The notes beneath the pieces are model-generated. The model had not been told where the DNA came from, did not search any database, and saw only the letters and a program-made list of their open reading frames with translations. This document shows, in pieces, positions 46,150-55,656 of a stretch of DNA of 64,000 bases. Numbering within the stretch: position 1 is the first letter of the stretch; each line of letters opens with the position of its first letter. The stretch is from Ostrinia nubilalis (taxonomy: Eukaryota > Arthropoda > Insecta > Lepidoptera > Crambidae). The stretch is taken from assembly GCF_963855985.1 (NCBI RefSeq), contig NC_087110.1, positions 2,347,001-2,411,000 on the forward strand, given 5' to 3'. The position numbers and the translations under genes were made by a program.

Positions 46150-46216
46150 TAAATTAGAGAGGGGATCGTATCTATCCCTGAAGTGGAGACTAAATGACCT
46201 CATAATGATGATGTGA
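46150..46216 (+). mobile_element. LINE 3' end, second (ATG)-tailed family (copy 1)
   Basis: 'CCCTGAAGTGGAGACTAAAT' then 'GACCTCATAATGATGATGTG' matches 55703-55770 and 62858-62910 (consensus CTGCAGTGGAGACT.AATGAC plus ATGATG tail). It differs from the RTE family above, whose end reads CAGCAGTGGACGTC. Confidence 0.6.
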
Positions 46217-46237
46217 TTCGGGATGAAGAATTCTAAT

Positions 46238-46400
46238 TTGGCGCCCAACATGGTGTTGTAAATGGAAGCAGCAGAAAGCAGTTTAAGTACTTTTTGTGGA
46301 CACTAATGGGAAGGATATAAACTTATAGGATGCAGATATCATATTTAAGCTGTCTTAGGTTTTTGGCGCCCAACGTGGTGTTGCAAAATATACGGGCGAT
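46238..46400 (+). other. Pair of tRNA-Lys primer-binding-site-like sequences
   Basis: 'TTGGCGCCCAACATGGTGTT' (46238-46257) and 'TTGGCGCCCAACGTGGTGTT' (46364-46383) are about 126 bases apart. The second matches 15 consecutive bases of the standard tRNA-Lys(CTT) primer-binding complement (TGGCGCCCAACGTGG). Such sites normally follow a 5' LTR. I see no polyprotein frame nearby, so at most this is a remnant of an LTR retrotransposon leader. Confidence 0.4.
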
Positions 46401-46470
46401 GTATAAGGACTGGCGTTTTAGTCATCCATTCATTAACGGTGTTATCAGTGATGATTTTAATGGACATACT

Positions 46471-46504
46471 GTGATAAGTACATAACTATTTATGTACTTA
46501 TCAC
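46471..46504. repeat. Perfect 15-bp hairpin
   Basis: GTGATAAGTACATAA, a 4-base loop, then TTATGTACTTATCAC. The flanks repeat 'ATCAGTGAT' on both sides (46444-46452 and 46508-46516), so this may be a very small foldback insertion. Confidence 0.75.
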
Positions 46505-46516
46505 ACTATCAGTGAT

Positions 46517-47208
46517 TATGATATCGCCTGCAGCCTGCATTTTGCGCCGCGATACGATGGAAACGAAACCGTCGCAATGTTTCTGTAACGAGCTGATGTC
46601 GTTGATATTATTTACAGCCGGCGTATCTGATTTAAACTGATTTGCTCTTGAGTATGCTGGGATTCAATGAATTATTAAACTAAGATATTTCAAGTTGATA
46701 CACTTCATAATAAAACTCTTTTTGCACGTCTTGATAGGAATGATATGGTCGCAATTATGCTGATGTTGAGAGAAAATCTGATTAAAAAAATATGTTTTGA
46801 TATTGAGAGCTGGCTTCTTGTATGTGTGGGTGTTAAAGCGATGATACGTGTATCTATTCACAATACGTATCATACTTACGTGAATCGTGCAGGCATTAAG
46901 TTTTTGTAGGTGTCTTTATTGGTCTTGCTCAATTACTTGTAAATGGTTTTAGTTTCTTCTGACTCTTAAAAGGATTTAGGGTTAAGAAGTTGATCCTTTT
47001 GTTTTAAAGTACCGAAAATTGATGATTGCCGTCTCGTCTCCCAAATTATTAAATCCCGACTAAAAATAGAGTATCGCCGAAATAAAGGGGTCTGCTAATA
47101 AATCCAGGGATTATATCTATTTAGGATTTCAGGCCCAAGTTAAGCTTGTATTAAGGGCCTCCAGCCGATTTAGTATTCTATAGATAACAGCACAAGAATT
47201 AATCTCGC
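46517..47208. other. Spacer, nothing recognised
   Basis: AT-rich; no gene or repeat. Confidence 0.4.
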
Positions 47209-47211
47209 TTA

Positions 47212-47386
47212 GAGTAGGCGCACACCGTTGATTTTTCGTCGGCCGATAGTTTAGTCGGGCAGTTGATCAGTATGGGCATGTATGGGAGTGCGCACACTAC
47301 GCCGATTCGATTTGGCCGATTCTTCATACAAATTAAAATCGGGCACAACTATCGGCCAACTAAAAATCAACGGTGTGCGCCTACTC
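47212..47386. mobile_element. PIF/Harbinger-like MITE, 175 bp, TTA target duplication
   Basis: Terminal inverted repeats of about 40 bp (start GAGTAGGCGCACACCGTTGA; two mismatches over the arm, including GGCCGATAGTT) are flanked by TTA on both sides (47209-47211 and 47387-47389). A TWA trinucleotide duplication is characteristic of PIF/Harbinger elements. The interior repeats GCCGAT and GTGCGC text and has no coding capacity. Similar but degraded text ('CTTCGGCCGACGAAAAATCG') appears at 49234-49253. Confidence 0.8.
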
Positions 47387-47598
47387 TTAAAATAACTGGG
47401 GCGATCCAATTTTCTTCTTCAGGATCAATAAAGAGTTTATTGAGCGTCGGCCAACAATACTTTCCACAGTTTCAACTAATAAAAGATTCTGTGAAAAATC
47501 TTTTTATCCTCGCTTTAAGTCTTTTGTGGGAATGAATAATGAGAATTTTTATATTGCCACAGATCTGCAAGACAGATCGTCTTTGTGGATTTATTTTC

Positions 47599-48000
47599 AA
47601 CCGACTTCAAAAAAAAGGAGGAGGTTCTCAATTCGACCCGTATGTTTTTTTTTTTTTTTCTATGTTTGTTACGCGATAACTCCGCCAATTATGAACCGAT
47701 TTGAACAAATCTTTTTTCGGCGTATAGGTAATACCTCAAGGGTGGTCCCATTTAAATTTAATAATAGAAAAAACAACCCCCAAGGGTGGAAAATTGGGGA
47801 TGAACTTTTTTATACGCAATATCTCCGCCGATTATAAATCAATTTGAACGATTATTTTTTTGTTGAATAGGTATTATCAAAAGGGTGGTTTCATGCGAAT
47901 TTGAAGAAAATATTTCACCCCCAAGGGTGGAAAATTGGGGATGAACTTTTTTATACGCAATTTTTAGTTTTTTTTGTGTTCACGCATTTGAAGTCGGTTT
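47599..48000 (+). mobile_element. Non-autonomous element, family F1 (copy 1), 13-bp TIRs
   Basis: Begins AACCGACTTCAAA (47599-47611) and ends with the exact complement TTTGAAGTCGGTT (47987-47999). Inside are 'GGAGGAGGTTCTCAATTCGA', a poly-T tract, and two diverged ~150-base tandem units. Each unit goes from a CGC.ATA.CTCCGCC..TTAT segment through 'GGTGG' to 'CCCCCAAGGGTGGAAAATTG' and 'GGGATGAACTTTTTTATACG'. I recall this family as very abundant in Lepidoptera. The frame at 47526-47837 is carried by it and is not a host gene. Confidence 0.75.
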
Positions 48001-48120
48001 TATTTTTTTAAAAAGTTATAAGATTTAAAATTTTTAGAGACTGGCGTTTTCTTTTGTATTCATTACTAGGATAAAATATTTAATTTTGAAATTTTATTTA
48101 CGAAGTAAGTTCACCCTGCC

Positions 48121-48302
48121 TAGGGTGATCGCTATAGTAATTAGCCAATACATAGTTATTGGCCAACTTGCCTAAAATAAAAAGAAACAAGCCTAATGGA
48201 AGTTATTAAGAGAGGAAAAGAGACAAATCTTTTTTCTGAGCAATACGCAGTCCAATGTAGATAATAACTATGTATAGGCTAATTACTATAGCAATCACCC
48301 TA
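48121..48302. mobile_element. Foldback MITE with 40-bp arms
   Basis: Left arm 48121-48160 and right arm 48263-48302 are inverted with two mismatches (start TAGGGTGAT.GCTATAGTAA, end ACATAGTTATT). If TA is the target, the ends read GGGTGAT. The 102-base middle is AT-rich and non-coding. Confidence 0.8.
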
Positions 48303-49324
48303 CCTCCATTGGTAGAGCGGAACACAGGTAACACTTTGCCTAGAAGGTTTTAGTACAAAAAAATGTATCAGAAACGTAACTGTGCTGATTTACAAGTAAA
48401 AATATAATACTATTATTTCACAAGAACAACGTAACGTTAGTAAATCAAACATTTAGTAATGTAAACTAATTGGGTTAAGATTAGTTTTTTCTTTACCAGT
48501 CCTAATAAATTATAGATTACAATTAGTACTTAAGTAACTGCTGTAACTAAATATTTATTACCCTATTTGTACAAACCGCATTTCTTAAATAACATTTGAC
48601 TAACCGATTTTCCTAACGTAAGTATCGTAATAAGTAGAGTACTGACTGATCAACGCCATTGAGGGTTATCGCGTATGAATTCGCCGCTAGGGGCGCTTGT
48701 GTAGATTGTCAGATTGGCCAATCAGGATTAAGTATACGCTGACAGTTGCGAGTTCGAATTCTTTGAAATATATTTGCAGTAATGTCTAGCTAAAAGTTGA
48801 AATTTATATTTGGGCCATTTTTAAATACATTTTTATCTTAATTAATGTCACAACAACTTTGATATTATTTTAATGACTCAATCTTCAGTTAAGTTCGAAT
48901 AAAAAAGAAACAGCTGATTTATTTGTTTTATACAAAAGGGGTTATGAAATATAAAATGATGTATAATTGTACATAACTTATTGTTTCCAGTAATATTACT
49001 AATTAGAAGCCACATTAACTGAGGTAGGTTTTTAGGTACCTTCCTGCCAAAAGGGGTTTCATTGATGAAAATCAGTTTTCATATCTATTCAAGGACGTAG
49101 CTCACTTATAAAGAGATCGTAACCGTATCAACTCGAGGCGGTCAGTATTATTTGTATGAAACTCCATACTGCAACGCACACTTATCCGGACCTCGCGGTT
49201 GATCGCGCGAAAGGCGATGAACTCCCGACTAAACTTCGGCCGACGAAAAATCGGTGGTCTACGCCTGAGCTAAGAATCTTGCCTACCTCGAGAGATACTA
49301 CTAATTAATGCCAGCCTCTGACTG
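48303..49324. other. Spacer with one recognised-looking repeat
   Basis: At 48650-48768, 'GAGGGTTATCGCGTATGAAT', 'TCGCCGCTAGGGGCGCTTGT' and 'GTAGATTGTCAGA' is text I have met repeatedly in lepidopteran DNA, class unknown. At 49130-49275 a degraded relative of the 47212 MITE is likely. No gene is supported. Confidence 0.4.
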
Positions 49325-49427
49325 TTCAGACGACAGCACGTCAAGCTAAAACACGGTGGAGTCTTATCTCGTTGTAATACAGATTATTTTGCAACAAAAA
49401 TGTAGTATGATGTGCTGTCGTCTGTAC
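49325..49427 (+). mobile_element. MITE family M1 (copy D)
   Basis: Near-complete unit. The left end CAGACGACAGCACGTCA and right end TGATGTGCTGTCGTCTG are inverted copies. The core 'GTCTTATCTCGTTGTAATAC' and 'TATTTTGCAACAAAAATGTA' is the clearest in the window and serves as the family type. Confidence 0.72.
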
Positions 49428-50091
49428 TCGAAGGAAACCCTACACGAAATCGTAACGGCATCGTAATCTGCTCGGCCTTCCACAGTAGTTTTAGTTTCCT
49501 TTGACCCATTTAGCCAATAAAAAAGTAAACAAAGGATGCGTGCCTTCCTCGCAGTTTCTATTTAATAGCTCGAATGTGTACAGTTTTTTACAGTTTCACC
49601 ACTAGTTTAGTGATGTCATGTTTCATGTCGATATTTGTACCGATTCTATTTTTTTTAATCGCACGTGGCGTATTTCTAATAGAATCAAGTTACTTATGTT
49701 CAAATGTGAACCATCATCTGTATTATTGGAAAAATTATGTCTCCCGGATTCGAAATGTGTTTGGAATATTCAGTATTTTTTCTCCATAGGAGGAATCAAA
49801 AATGCTGCAATGCTGTATGTCTTTGTCCAGCAGTTTTCAAGCATTGCCTTACAAAACACTTTAAGAGATCCAATTATAAAGGATTCATTCAACCCCGAGT
49901 GAGAATGACAATATGTCGCATGTTGTTTAAATTTAGTCTACATTGACGACATACTAATCAATCAAAATTGATCTAGCGTAAAATAGCGTCGTCTCCGTTA
50001 ATTAAATCTAATGAAGAGTATTATAATACCGTTATAATAATAGTGTTAGTTGAGTTAAAATAACATACATATTATTTCATCTAACTACATC
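49428..50091. other. Spacer upstream of the intact LINE
   Basis: AT-rich. Overlapping short frames at 49574-49946 have no domain. The last 11 bases before the LINE (50092-50102) are its target-site duplication. Confidence 0.45.
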
Positions 50092-50109
50092 AATTACATC
50101 TTGGGGGGG

Positions 50110-50118
50110 ATGCAGTAA
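50110..50118 (+). promoter_or_regulatory. Two-codon upstream ORF in the LINE leader
   Basis: ATG CAG TAA follows the G-run at the very start of the element, 82 bases before the likely start codon. If transcription starts at the G-run, ribosomes would meet this minimal ORF first. The functional effect is inference. Confidence 0.4.
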
Positions 50119-50199
50119 GCCTTCCCGTAGAGCGACTCCTTTGCTCGGGCCCTCCCCGTGAGTAGCGGCAGAAGCCGTGAAACGAATTACTGCACCACG

Positions 50200-53163
50200 A
50201 TGACAAACCGAAGTTCAACCAGTCCGCTCACAAAACCGTGCCTGTGTGTAGTCTCGATTAATATTGAAGGGTTCTCGCAGGACAAATCAGAGATTCTGTC
50301 TAACCTTTGCCGCAAAACCAATTGTGACATTCTTTGCGTGCAAGAGACCCATCGAGACGAAACACAGAGCCGCCCACAAATAGCCGGACTTAAGCTTATC
50401 GCCGAGATCTCACATCCGAAACACGGTAACGCAGTGTTTGCTGCTCCCGGCGTAAGCATCATTTCCACCTCATGCTCGTCACAAAATGACATTGAAGTTG
50501 TTACGGTTGAAACTGGGAACTGTACTATAACTTCCGTGTACAAACCTCCAGGGACACTGTTTCATTTCGACCCTCCAGATAATTTTGACAACCAACCAGT
50601 GAAGGTCGTGATCGGAGACTTCAACAGCCGGGGTTCCAACTGGGGCTACCAGGACACGGACATGAGTGGACACGCACTGGAGGAGTGGGCTGACATAAAT
50701 GATCTGAGTCTGATCCATAATCCTAAGCAACCGGCTTCTTTTAACAGCGGCCGATGGAAAAAAGGGTACAATCCAGACTTGATCTTTGTCTCGTCCTCCA
50801 TTAGCTCACAATGTGCCAAAACCGTGTGTCCACCCATACCTCGTACCCAGCACAGGCCTATCATGTGTGTGGTACAGCCCGTCATCCGACCTATTGAGGT
50901 TCCATTCCAGCGCAGGTTTAACTTCGCCAAAGGTAACTGGGAACAGTTCGCGCAGTCCGTCGACGTCGCCCTTCTCGATGTCTTGCCTACCCCGAAAAAC
51001 TATGATCGCTTTGTTGAGATCGTGTGGACCATTTCTCGGCGCTGTATCCCCCGGGGTTGCAGGACATCCTACATTCCGGGGCTGTCGGCGGACTCCGCCG
51101 AACTACTAAGGCAGTATGAGCTCATGTATGACTCTGACCCTTTCTCGGAAGATACCACCTTGATAGGCGAAAAGCTCCTGACAAATATTGGTGAAAAGCG
51201 AAAGATGAGGTGGGTTAACACTGTCACTAGCGTCGATGTGACGCACAACAGTAAAAAGGCCTGGACAACTCTCCGCAAACTCACAAGCGAGCCCCCTCAA
51301 CCCGCATCGCCCAGCCAAGTCACGGCCAACCAGATTGCGCATCAGCTCTTGTTGAATGGCAAATCTTCGTGTCCCCTTGGTAGAGTCCCCAAATCAAAAG
51401 ACATCACGAACAACTGTGATGATATCAGCAAACCCTTTAGCCTGACTGATATAAAAACCGCAATAAAACTCCTTAAGTGCGGTAAAGCCCCTGGAGTCGA
51501 CGATATCTCAGTTGAGCAAATTAAGAACCTTGGTCCTGCTGCGGTGTCATGGTTGCTGCAAATGTTCAACTTCTGCCTGGAACATGCCTCAATCCCCCAG
51601 CTCTGGCGAAAGGCAAAGGTCATCGCTATCCCAAAACCGGGTAAGCCAGCGGACGATCCGAAAAACTTTAGGCCAATATCATTATTGTGCCATTCTTACA
51701 AGTTGTTCGAGAGACTGTTGCTAGCCCGGCTTACCCCAATGATCGACCCAAAGCTAATCCCCGAACAAGCCGGTTTTAGGCCTGTTAAGTCTTGCAGCAA
51801 CCAGACGCTCAAACTAACGCAGCACATTGAAGATGGTTTCGAGACAGGCATGGTTACGGGTGCTGTGTTTGTAGACCTCTCCGCAGCCTACGACACTGTT
51901 AACCTGAGACGTTTGTTGTGGAAGGTGGAGTCCCTTACCAATGACAATAAATTTGTCAACGTACTCCGCGAACTTCTGCACAATCGGAGGTTCCAGGTCC
52001 ACTTCCTGTCCGACAAAAGTCGTTGGAGGACACAAAAAAATGGTTTGCCTCAAGGCAGTGTCTTGGCACCCATTCTATTTAACGTGTACACCAACGACCA
52101 ACCATCTAACCCCCACACGTCCCGCTTCCTATATGCAGACGACCTTGCTTTAACCTCTCAGGCTGCTAGCTTCGAACAGGTTGAAGACGACCTATCGAAC
52201 GCTCTGGAAAGCCTGGGAGAGTACTATGAGGCTAATTCCTTGAGGCCAAATCCTACCAAGACCCAAAGTTGCGCATTCCACCTGCGCAATAGAGAGGCGG
52301 GCCGAAAACTCAACATCCAATGGCGTGGGGTGCCCATTGAGCATACCGACTTTCCCAAGTACCTGGGTGTCTTTCTGGATAGGTCACTGACTTTTAAGAA
52401 AAACTGCCAAAACATCAAGCAGAAGGTGCATTCCAGAAACGGCCTCTTGCGCCGACTGGTTTCCACTAAATGGGGAGCCTCGCCCGCTGTTCTGCGGTGC
52501 ACTGGTTTGGCGCTTTCCTTTTCAGCAGGTGAATATGCGAGCCCCGTATGGAGCCGCTCAGCCCATGCCAAGCTAGTAGATACAGCACTGAATGAAACCT
52601 GCCGGTTGATTACTGGTTGCCTAAAACCGACACCGGTACAAATGCTGTATCCGCTGGCTGGAATAGCGCCCCCAGAGATCCGCAGAGCCGTCGCGGCCTC
52701 CTCCGAGAAATCGGCCATGCTGAGTGACACACGGCACCCACTTTTCAATTACGACCCTGTGCCTCAAAGGCTAAAAAGCCGAAGCAATTTCGTAAAAAGT
52801 GTGTCCCCTCTCCTTCATGACGATCGGTCAAAAGAGAGATGCAGGTTATGGCGCGAGAGAGCTGATCTCCCCTGCCCTTTTGTCCCTATGTCTGAGAGTC
52901 CTCCACCTGGACATGAGCTCTCCTGGCTTACCTGGAAGTCTTTAAATAGACTTCGGACGCAGGTTGGCCGTAGTAAGGACAATCTGGCCAGGTGGGGATT
53001 CTTGGATGGCTTGAACATGGAGTGCAGATGCGGTTTTGTTCCCCAGTCGATGAGGCACCTGATGTCATGCCCTGAGTGCCCAAGCAACTGCACTCAGGAG
53101 GATTTGATGAGTGCTACTGACAACGCCACTCTTGTGGCGGAGTTTTGGGCTGACACTGTGTAG
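50200..53163 (+). CDS. LINE endonuclease / reverse transcriptase polyprotein, 987 aa
   Basis: Single ORF of the intact LINE, expected to nick target DNA and reverse-transcribe the element's RNA in the nucleus. I chose the ATG at 50200 because the frame is closed by a TAG at 50128 and this is the first ATG. A GTG at 50158 is in frame but is an unlikely start in an animal. Residues ~17-225 form an APE-type endonuclease: INIEG (~20), QET with catalytic E49, YKPPG (~114), GDFNSRG with D140/N142, PDLIF, and QHRPI with H218. The reverse transcriptase spans ~425-740: GKAPGVDD (~428), motif A FVDLSAAYD (D559), motif B LPQGS (~616), motif C YADD (645-648), and KYLGVFLD (~720). Near the end is a Cys/His knuckle, C942-x-C944-x8-H953-x3-C957-x2-C960. 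All catalytic residues I can check are present. No RNase H or CCHC gag-like domain was seen. Confidence 0.93.
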   Translation: MTNRSSTSPLTKPCLCVVSINIEGFSQDKSEILSNLCRKTNCDILCVQETHRDETQSRPQIAGLKLIAEISHPKHGNAVFAAPGVSIISTSCSSQNDIEVVTVETGNCTITSVYKPPGTLFHFDPPDNFDNQPVKVVIGDFNSRGSNWGYQDTDMSGHALEEWADINDLSLIHNPKQPASFNSGRWKKGYNPDLIFVSSSISSQCAKTVCPPIPRTQHRPIMCVVQPVIRPIEVPFQRRFNFAKGNWEQFAQSVDVALLDVLPTPKNYDRFVEIVWTISRRCIPRGCRTSYIPGLSADSAELLRQYELMYDSDPFSEDTTLIGEKLLTNIGEKRKMRWVNTVTSVDVTHNSKKAWTTLRKLTSEPPQPASPSQVTANQIAHQLLLNGKSSCPLGRVPKSKDITNNCDDISKPFSLTDIKTAIKLLKCGKAPGVDDISVEQIKNLGPAAVSWLLQMFNFCLEHASIPQLWRKAKVIAIPKPGKPADDPKNFRPISLLCHSYKLFERLLLARLTPMIDPKLIPEQAGFRPVKSCSNQTLKLTQHIEDGFETGMVTGAVFVDLSAAYDTVNLRRLLWKVESLTNDNKFVNVLRELLHNRRFQVHFLSDKSRWRTQKNGLPQGSVLAPILFNVYTNDQPSNPHTSRFLYADDLALTSQAASFEQVEDDLSNALESLGEYYEANSLRPNPTKTQSCAFHLRNREAGRKLNIQWRGVPIEHTDFPKYLGVFLDRSLTFKKNCQNIKQKVHSRNGLLRRLVSTKWGASPAVLRCTGLALSFSAGEYASPVWSRSAHAKLVDTALNETCRLITGCLKPTPVQMLYPLAGIAPPEIRRAVAASSEKSAMLSDTRHPLFNYDPVPQRLKSRSNFVKSVSPLLHDDRSKERCRLWRERADLPCPFVPMSESPPPGHELSWLTWKSLNRLRTQVGRSKDNLARWGFLDGLNMECRCGFVPQSMRHLMSCPECPSNCTQEDLMSATDNATLVAEFWADTV

Positions 53164-53201
53164 GTTTGTTGTCGACACGAAAAGAAGAAGAATTACATCT
53201 T

Positions 53202-54977
53202 TTAAATCAAAACAATCAATGTTATGTTTTATCGTAGTAAAATTTTGGAATCACATAATGCTTTACATAATAATTAAAATTTAAAGTGGCCAAAAACGAA
53301 GCAAAGACAAAACTGGTTCGTCCACCCTATCTCAATAAGCTCATTACATTAGTTAAAAGCGACAAAAAAGGCCCTAAAGACAATCGGTACACCATAAAGA
53401 TACCCCAATTACGGGTGTCCGTAGTGGCTCATTATTGAAAAGGGATTAACTGAGGTCGACCATTATCCACACTGATTGGACGGTCTTCGGGGCTACTCTG
53501 AAAAACGTTATCGTTTCAAATGTTGCCATCCCTCTGACGCAAAGCGAGATGTCAGCATGAGCGAAAGTGACAGATAGATCCGAAACTACGTAAATGGCGT
53601 TTCGGAGTGGCCCTGCCTGAACCGGCTTATGCCCTTTCCTTGGTCGACTCTTGTTTCATTTGCTAAAGCTAGAGTTGCGGGTTTGGTGCCAATTAGAGCC
53701 AGTTATTCAGTCCCTGAATCTTCGTTATTCGTATGATGGTACATTATCTATGAATAGTACATTTTTATTAACAATAATACCTCTGTGTCTGTCATACCAA
53801 TGCTTAACAACCTGAAGGTAGGATCGTCTAAGAAAAATAATCTACTGATCATGCTTGCGTGTCATTGATGACAAAGATGATTCTAATGATGAATACAAAT
53901 TCAAATTGGATTCAAGTCCAAGAATGGGCTTGTTGTTGTATTCATATTTCCAAGGTGCCTTTTATAAATCTTAAGTCCGTGACATAGCCCGACGGATTAC
54001 TAGGCTAAGTGCCCACGACAGAGTCCATCATTATTCATCTTAATTTTCGTGTCTTCATGAGTTTACTCCGGAACCTCAAAATTTCACTATAGCAACGGAA
54101 AAGTATTTTCATTTTCCACTTCTGGGAATGGAATTGGATTATATCAAGTTTCTACGGCTGATTATTATCGTTTTTCTTAGAATCTCAAGTTAAAATTTAC
54201 TTAGAAGTAAGGTCATATTGAAATTTAAGCCTAATAACAGGTCTTTGTGCGAAATCACCAAAGTTTTTCGAAGTGTTCATAAGTTTCTTTCCAATCACTC
54301 AATTATTCCATTATTAGATTTTTCATAAAAGCTTCCTACGGTATTTAAATCACCTGTGAACGTTTTTTACTTCACGTGCTTCACTTTCAATTAAAATATT
54401 ATTATGATGACGATTAAGTCTCAAAAACGGTACGCCTTAGAAAGAATTTATTTTAGTCGTAACTTTATTTGAATTTTTACAGATGTCTAATGTCATTTAT
54501 AATTTCAATTTTATATTAGCAACTTCACAGATATCCTTTTACACTTGAGGCTGTTTTACTCTTTCTATTTAAATTCCATTATCACATGTTTCACTCCAAT
54601 CCAAAGGAATCTAGCGAGCAATAAAACAAAATTTAATTCTCCCCGATACGGGTCCTAAGCCGGGCGACCCAGTTCACGCAGACTCGTTTATCGAAGACAT
54701 CAATCAGGTCCCATTCACGAAGGTGATTTGATTGCAAAAGTATTGCAGATTGCTACCGGAATAGATCTAGTTGGATGAAGTGAAGGAACCCGCCTCCCCA
54801 ACCCGTCTAGCATTGGCGTATCTAGGCCTGGCCTCTTTAATATCATAGCTTGATTAGTATCATAGCTTTGTTGATTGGAATAAGGTTGTAGGTATTAGTA
54901 TAATATTTCATGAGTGCTATCAACTATCATCTTCGAATCGGGAGCCCAACATCATGGGGTGGGCACTAGACCCCCAG
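53202..54977. other. AT-rich spacer downstream of the LINE
   Basis: Contains one R3 repeat copy (listed separately). Otherwise no gene or recognised element. Confidence 0.45.
53485..53640 (+). repeat. Interspersed repeat R3 (copy 2)
   Basis: 'GAAAAACGTTATCGTTTCAA', 'CTGACGCAAAGCGAGATGTC', 'AGCATGAGCGAAAGTGACAG' and 'ACGTAAATGGCGTTTCGGAG' followed by 'TGGCCCTGCCTGAACC'. It is related to 29030-29118 and I recall it from other Lepidoptera. Confidence 0.55.
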
Positions 54978-55656
54978 GTATACAGGGTGGAAACGATAAG
55001 TGATCTCACTCGATTATTTCTAAACTACACACGATATCGAAAAACTGGATACTGATCCTGAAAGTGCTTCACGAGCTCTTTCTAACGGTATTAGTAATAG
55101 GTTACAGAATTAACTGGATCTATCCGAAAATTCAATTTTTCCAGCTTTCATACATTTGGTAAAGTCACATTATTTTAAAAACTACACATGATATCGTAAA
55201 ACTGATTATTGATTCTAAAAGTGCTTTACAAGCTCTATCCAATGGTATCAATAATAGGTTACAGAATAAACTGGATCTATCAAAAAATTCAATGTTTCCT
55301 TCTTCCATACATTTAGTACTACCACAGTCATGACACTCATCTCTTGACAATATTATAGCAAGTAAAGCCTAAAACCAATGTTTTCCATGAATAATATTAA
55401 ATAAGAATACAATTTACGAGTTTATTATTAAATAAAAAAAAATACACTTCTAATATTGTGTGTCTGGCATAGGTACATTTAGTATGGAAGCTGGAAACAT
55501 TGAATTTTCAGGTAGATCCAGTTTATTCTGTAACCTATTATGGGTACCGTTTGAAAGAGCTCATGAAGCACTTTCAGGATCAGTAACCAGTTTTTGAATA
55601 TCTTGTATAGTTTAGAAATAATCGAGTGAGATCACTTAACGTTTCCACCCTGTATA
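54978..55656. mobile_element. Large foldback element, 679 bp, ~175-bp arms plus an internal duplicated arm
   Basis: Left arm 54978-55153 and right arm 55482-55656 are inverted copies with scattered mismatches and small indels. They share the terminus GTATACAGGGTGGAAACG, 'GTGATCTCACTCGATTATTT', 'ACTG.ATACTGATCCTGAAAG' and 'AACTGGATCTA'. A third copy of the arm interior lies in direct orientation at about 55170-55318. The ends read TATA|CAGGGTGG...CCACCCTG|TATA, compatible with TA-target (mariner-like) insertion, though the GTATAC palindrome blurs the exact border. No transposase was seen. It sits inside an older LINE end (55657-55770). Confidence 0.82.

Larger units (their letters stand above)
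50103..53190 (+). mobile_element. Intact non-LTR retrotransposon (LINE), 3,088 bp, with 11-bp TSD
   Basis: Complete-looking element bracketed by the identical 11-mer AATTACATCTT (50092-50102 and 53191-53201). It starts with a run of seven G, has a 97-base 5' leader, one uninterrupted ORF, a 27-base 3' UTR and a short (GAA)n tail. There is no ORF1, so it is either a single-ORF LINE or trimmed at the 5' end. The endonuclease domain starting about 20 codons in argues for the former. Perfect duplications, an open frame and a GC-richer composition than the flanks all indicate a recent insertion. Four shorter relatives in the window share its 3' end. I do not assign a clade: RT motifs look Jockey/CR1-like while the simple-repeat tail and single ORF recall RTE. 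Confidence 0.93.

Noticed and set aside
50187..53093. Minus-strand frames opposite the LINE ORF.
   Set aside because: They are shadows of the plus-strand coding sequence, and none carries recognisable domains.
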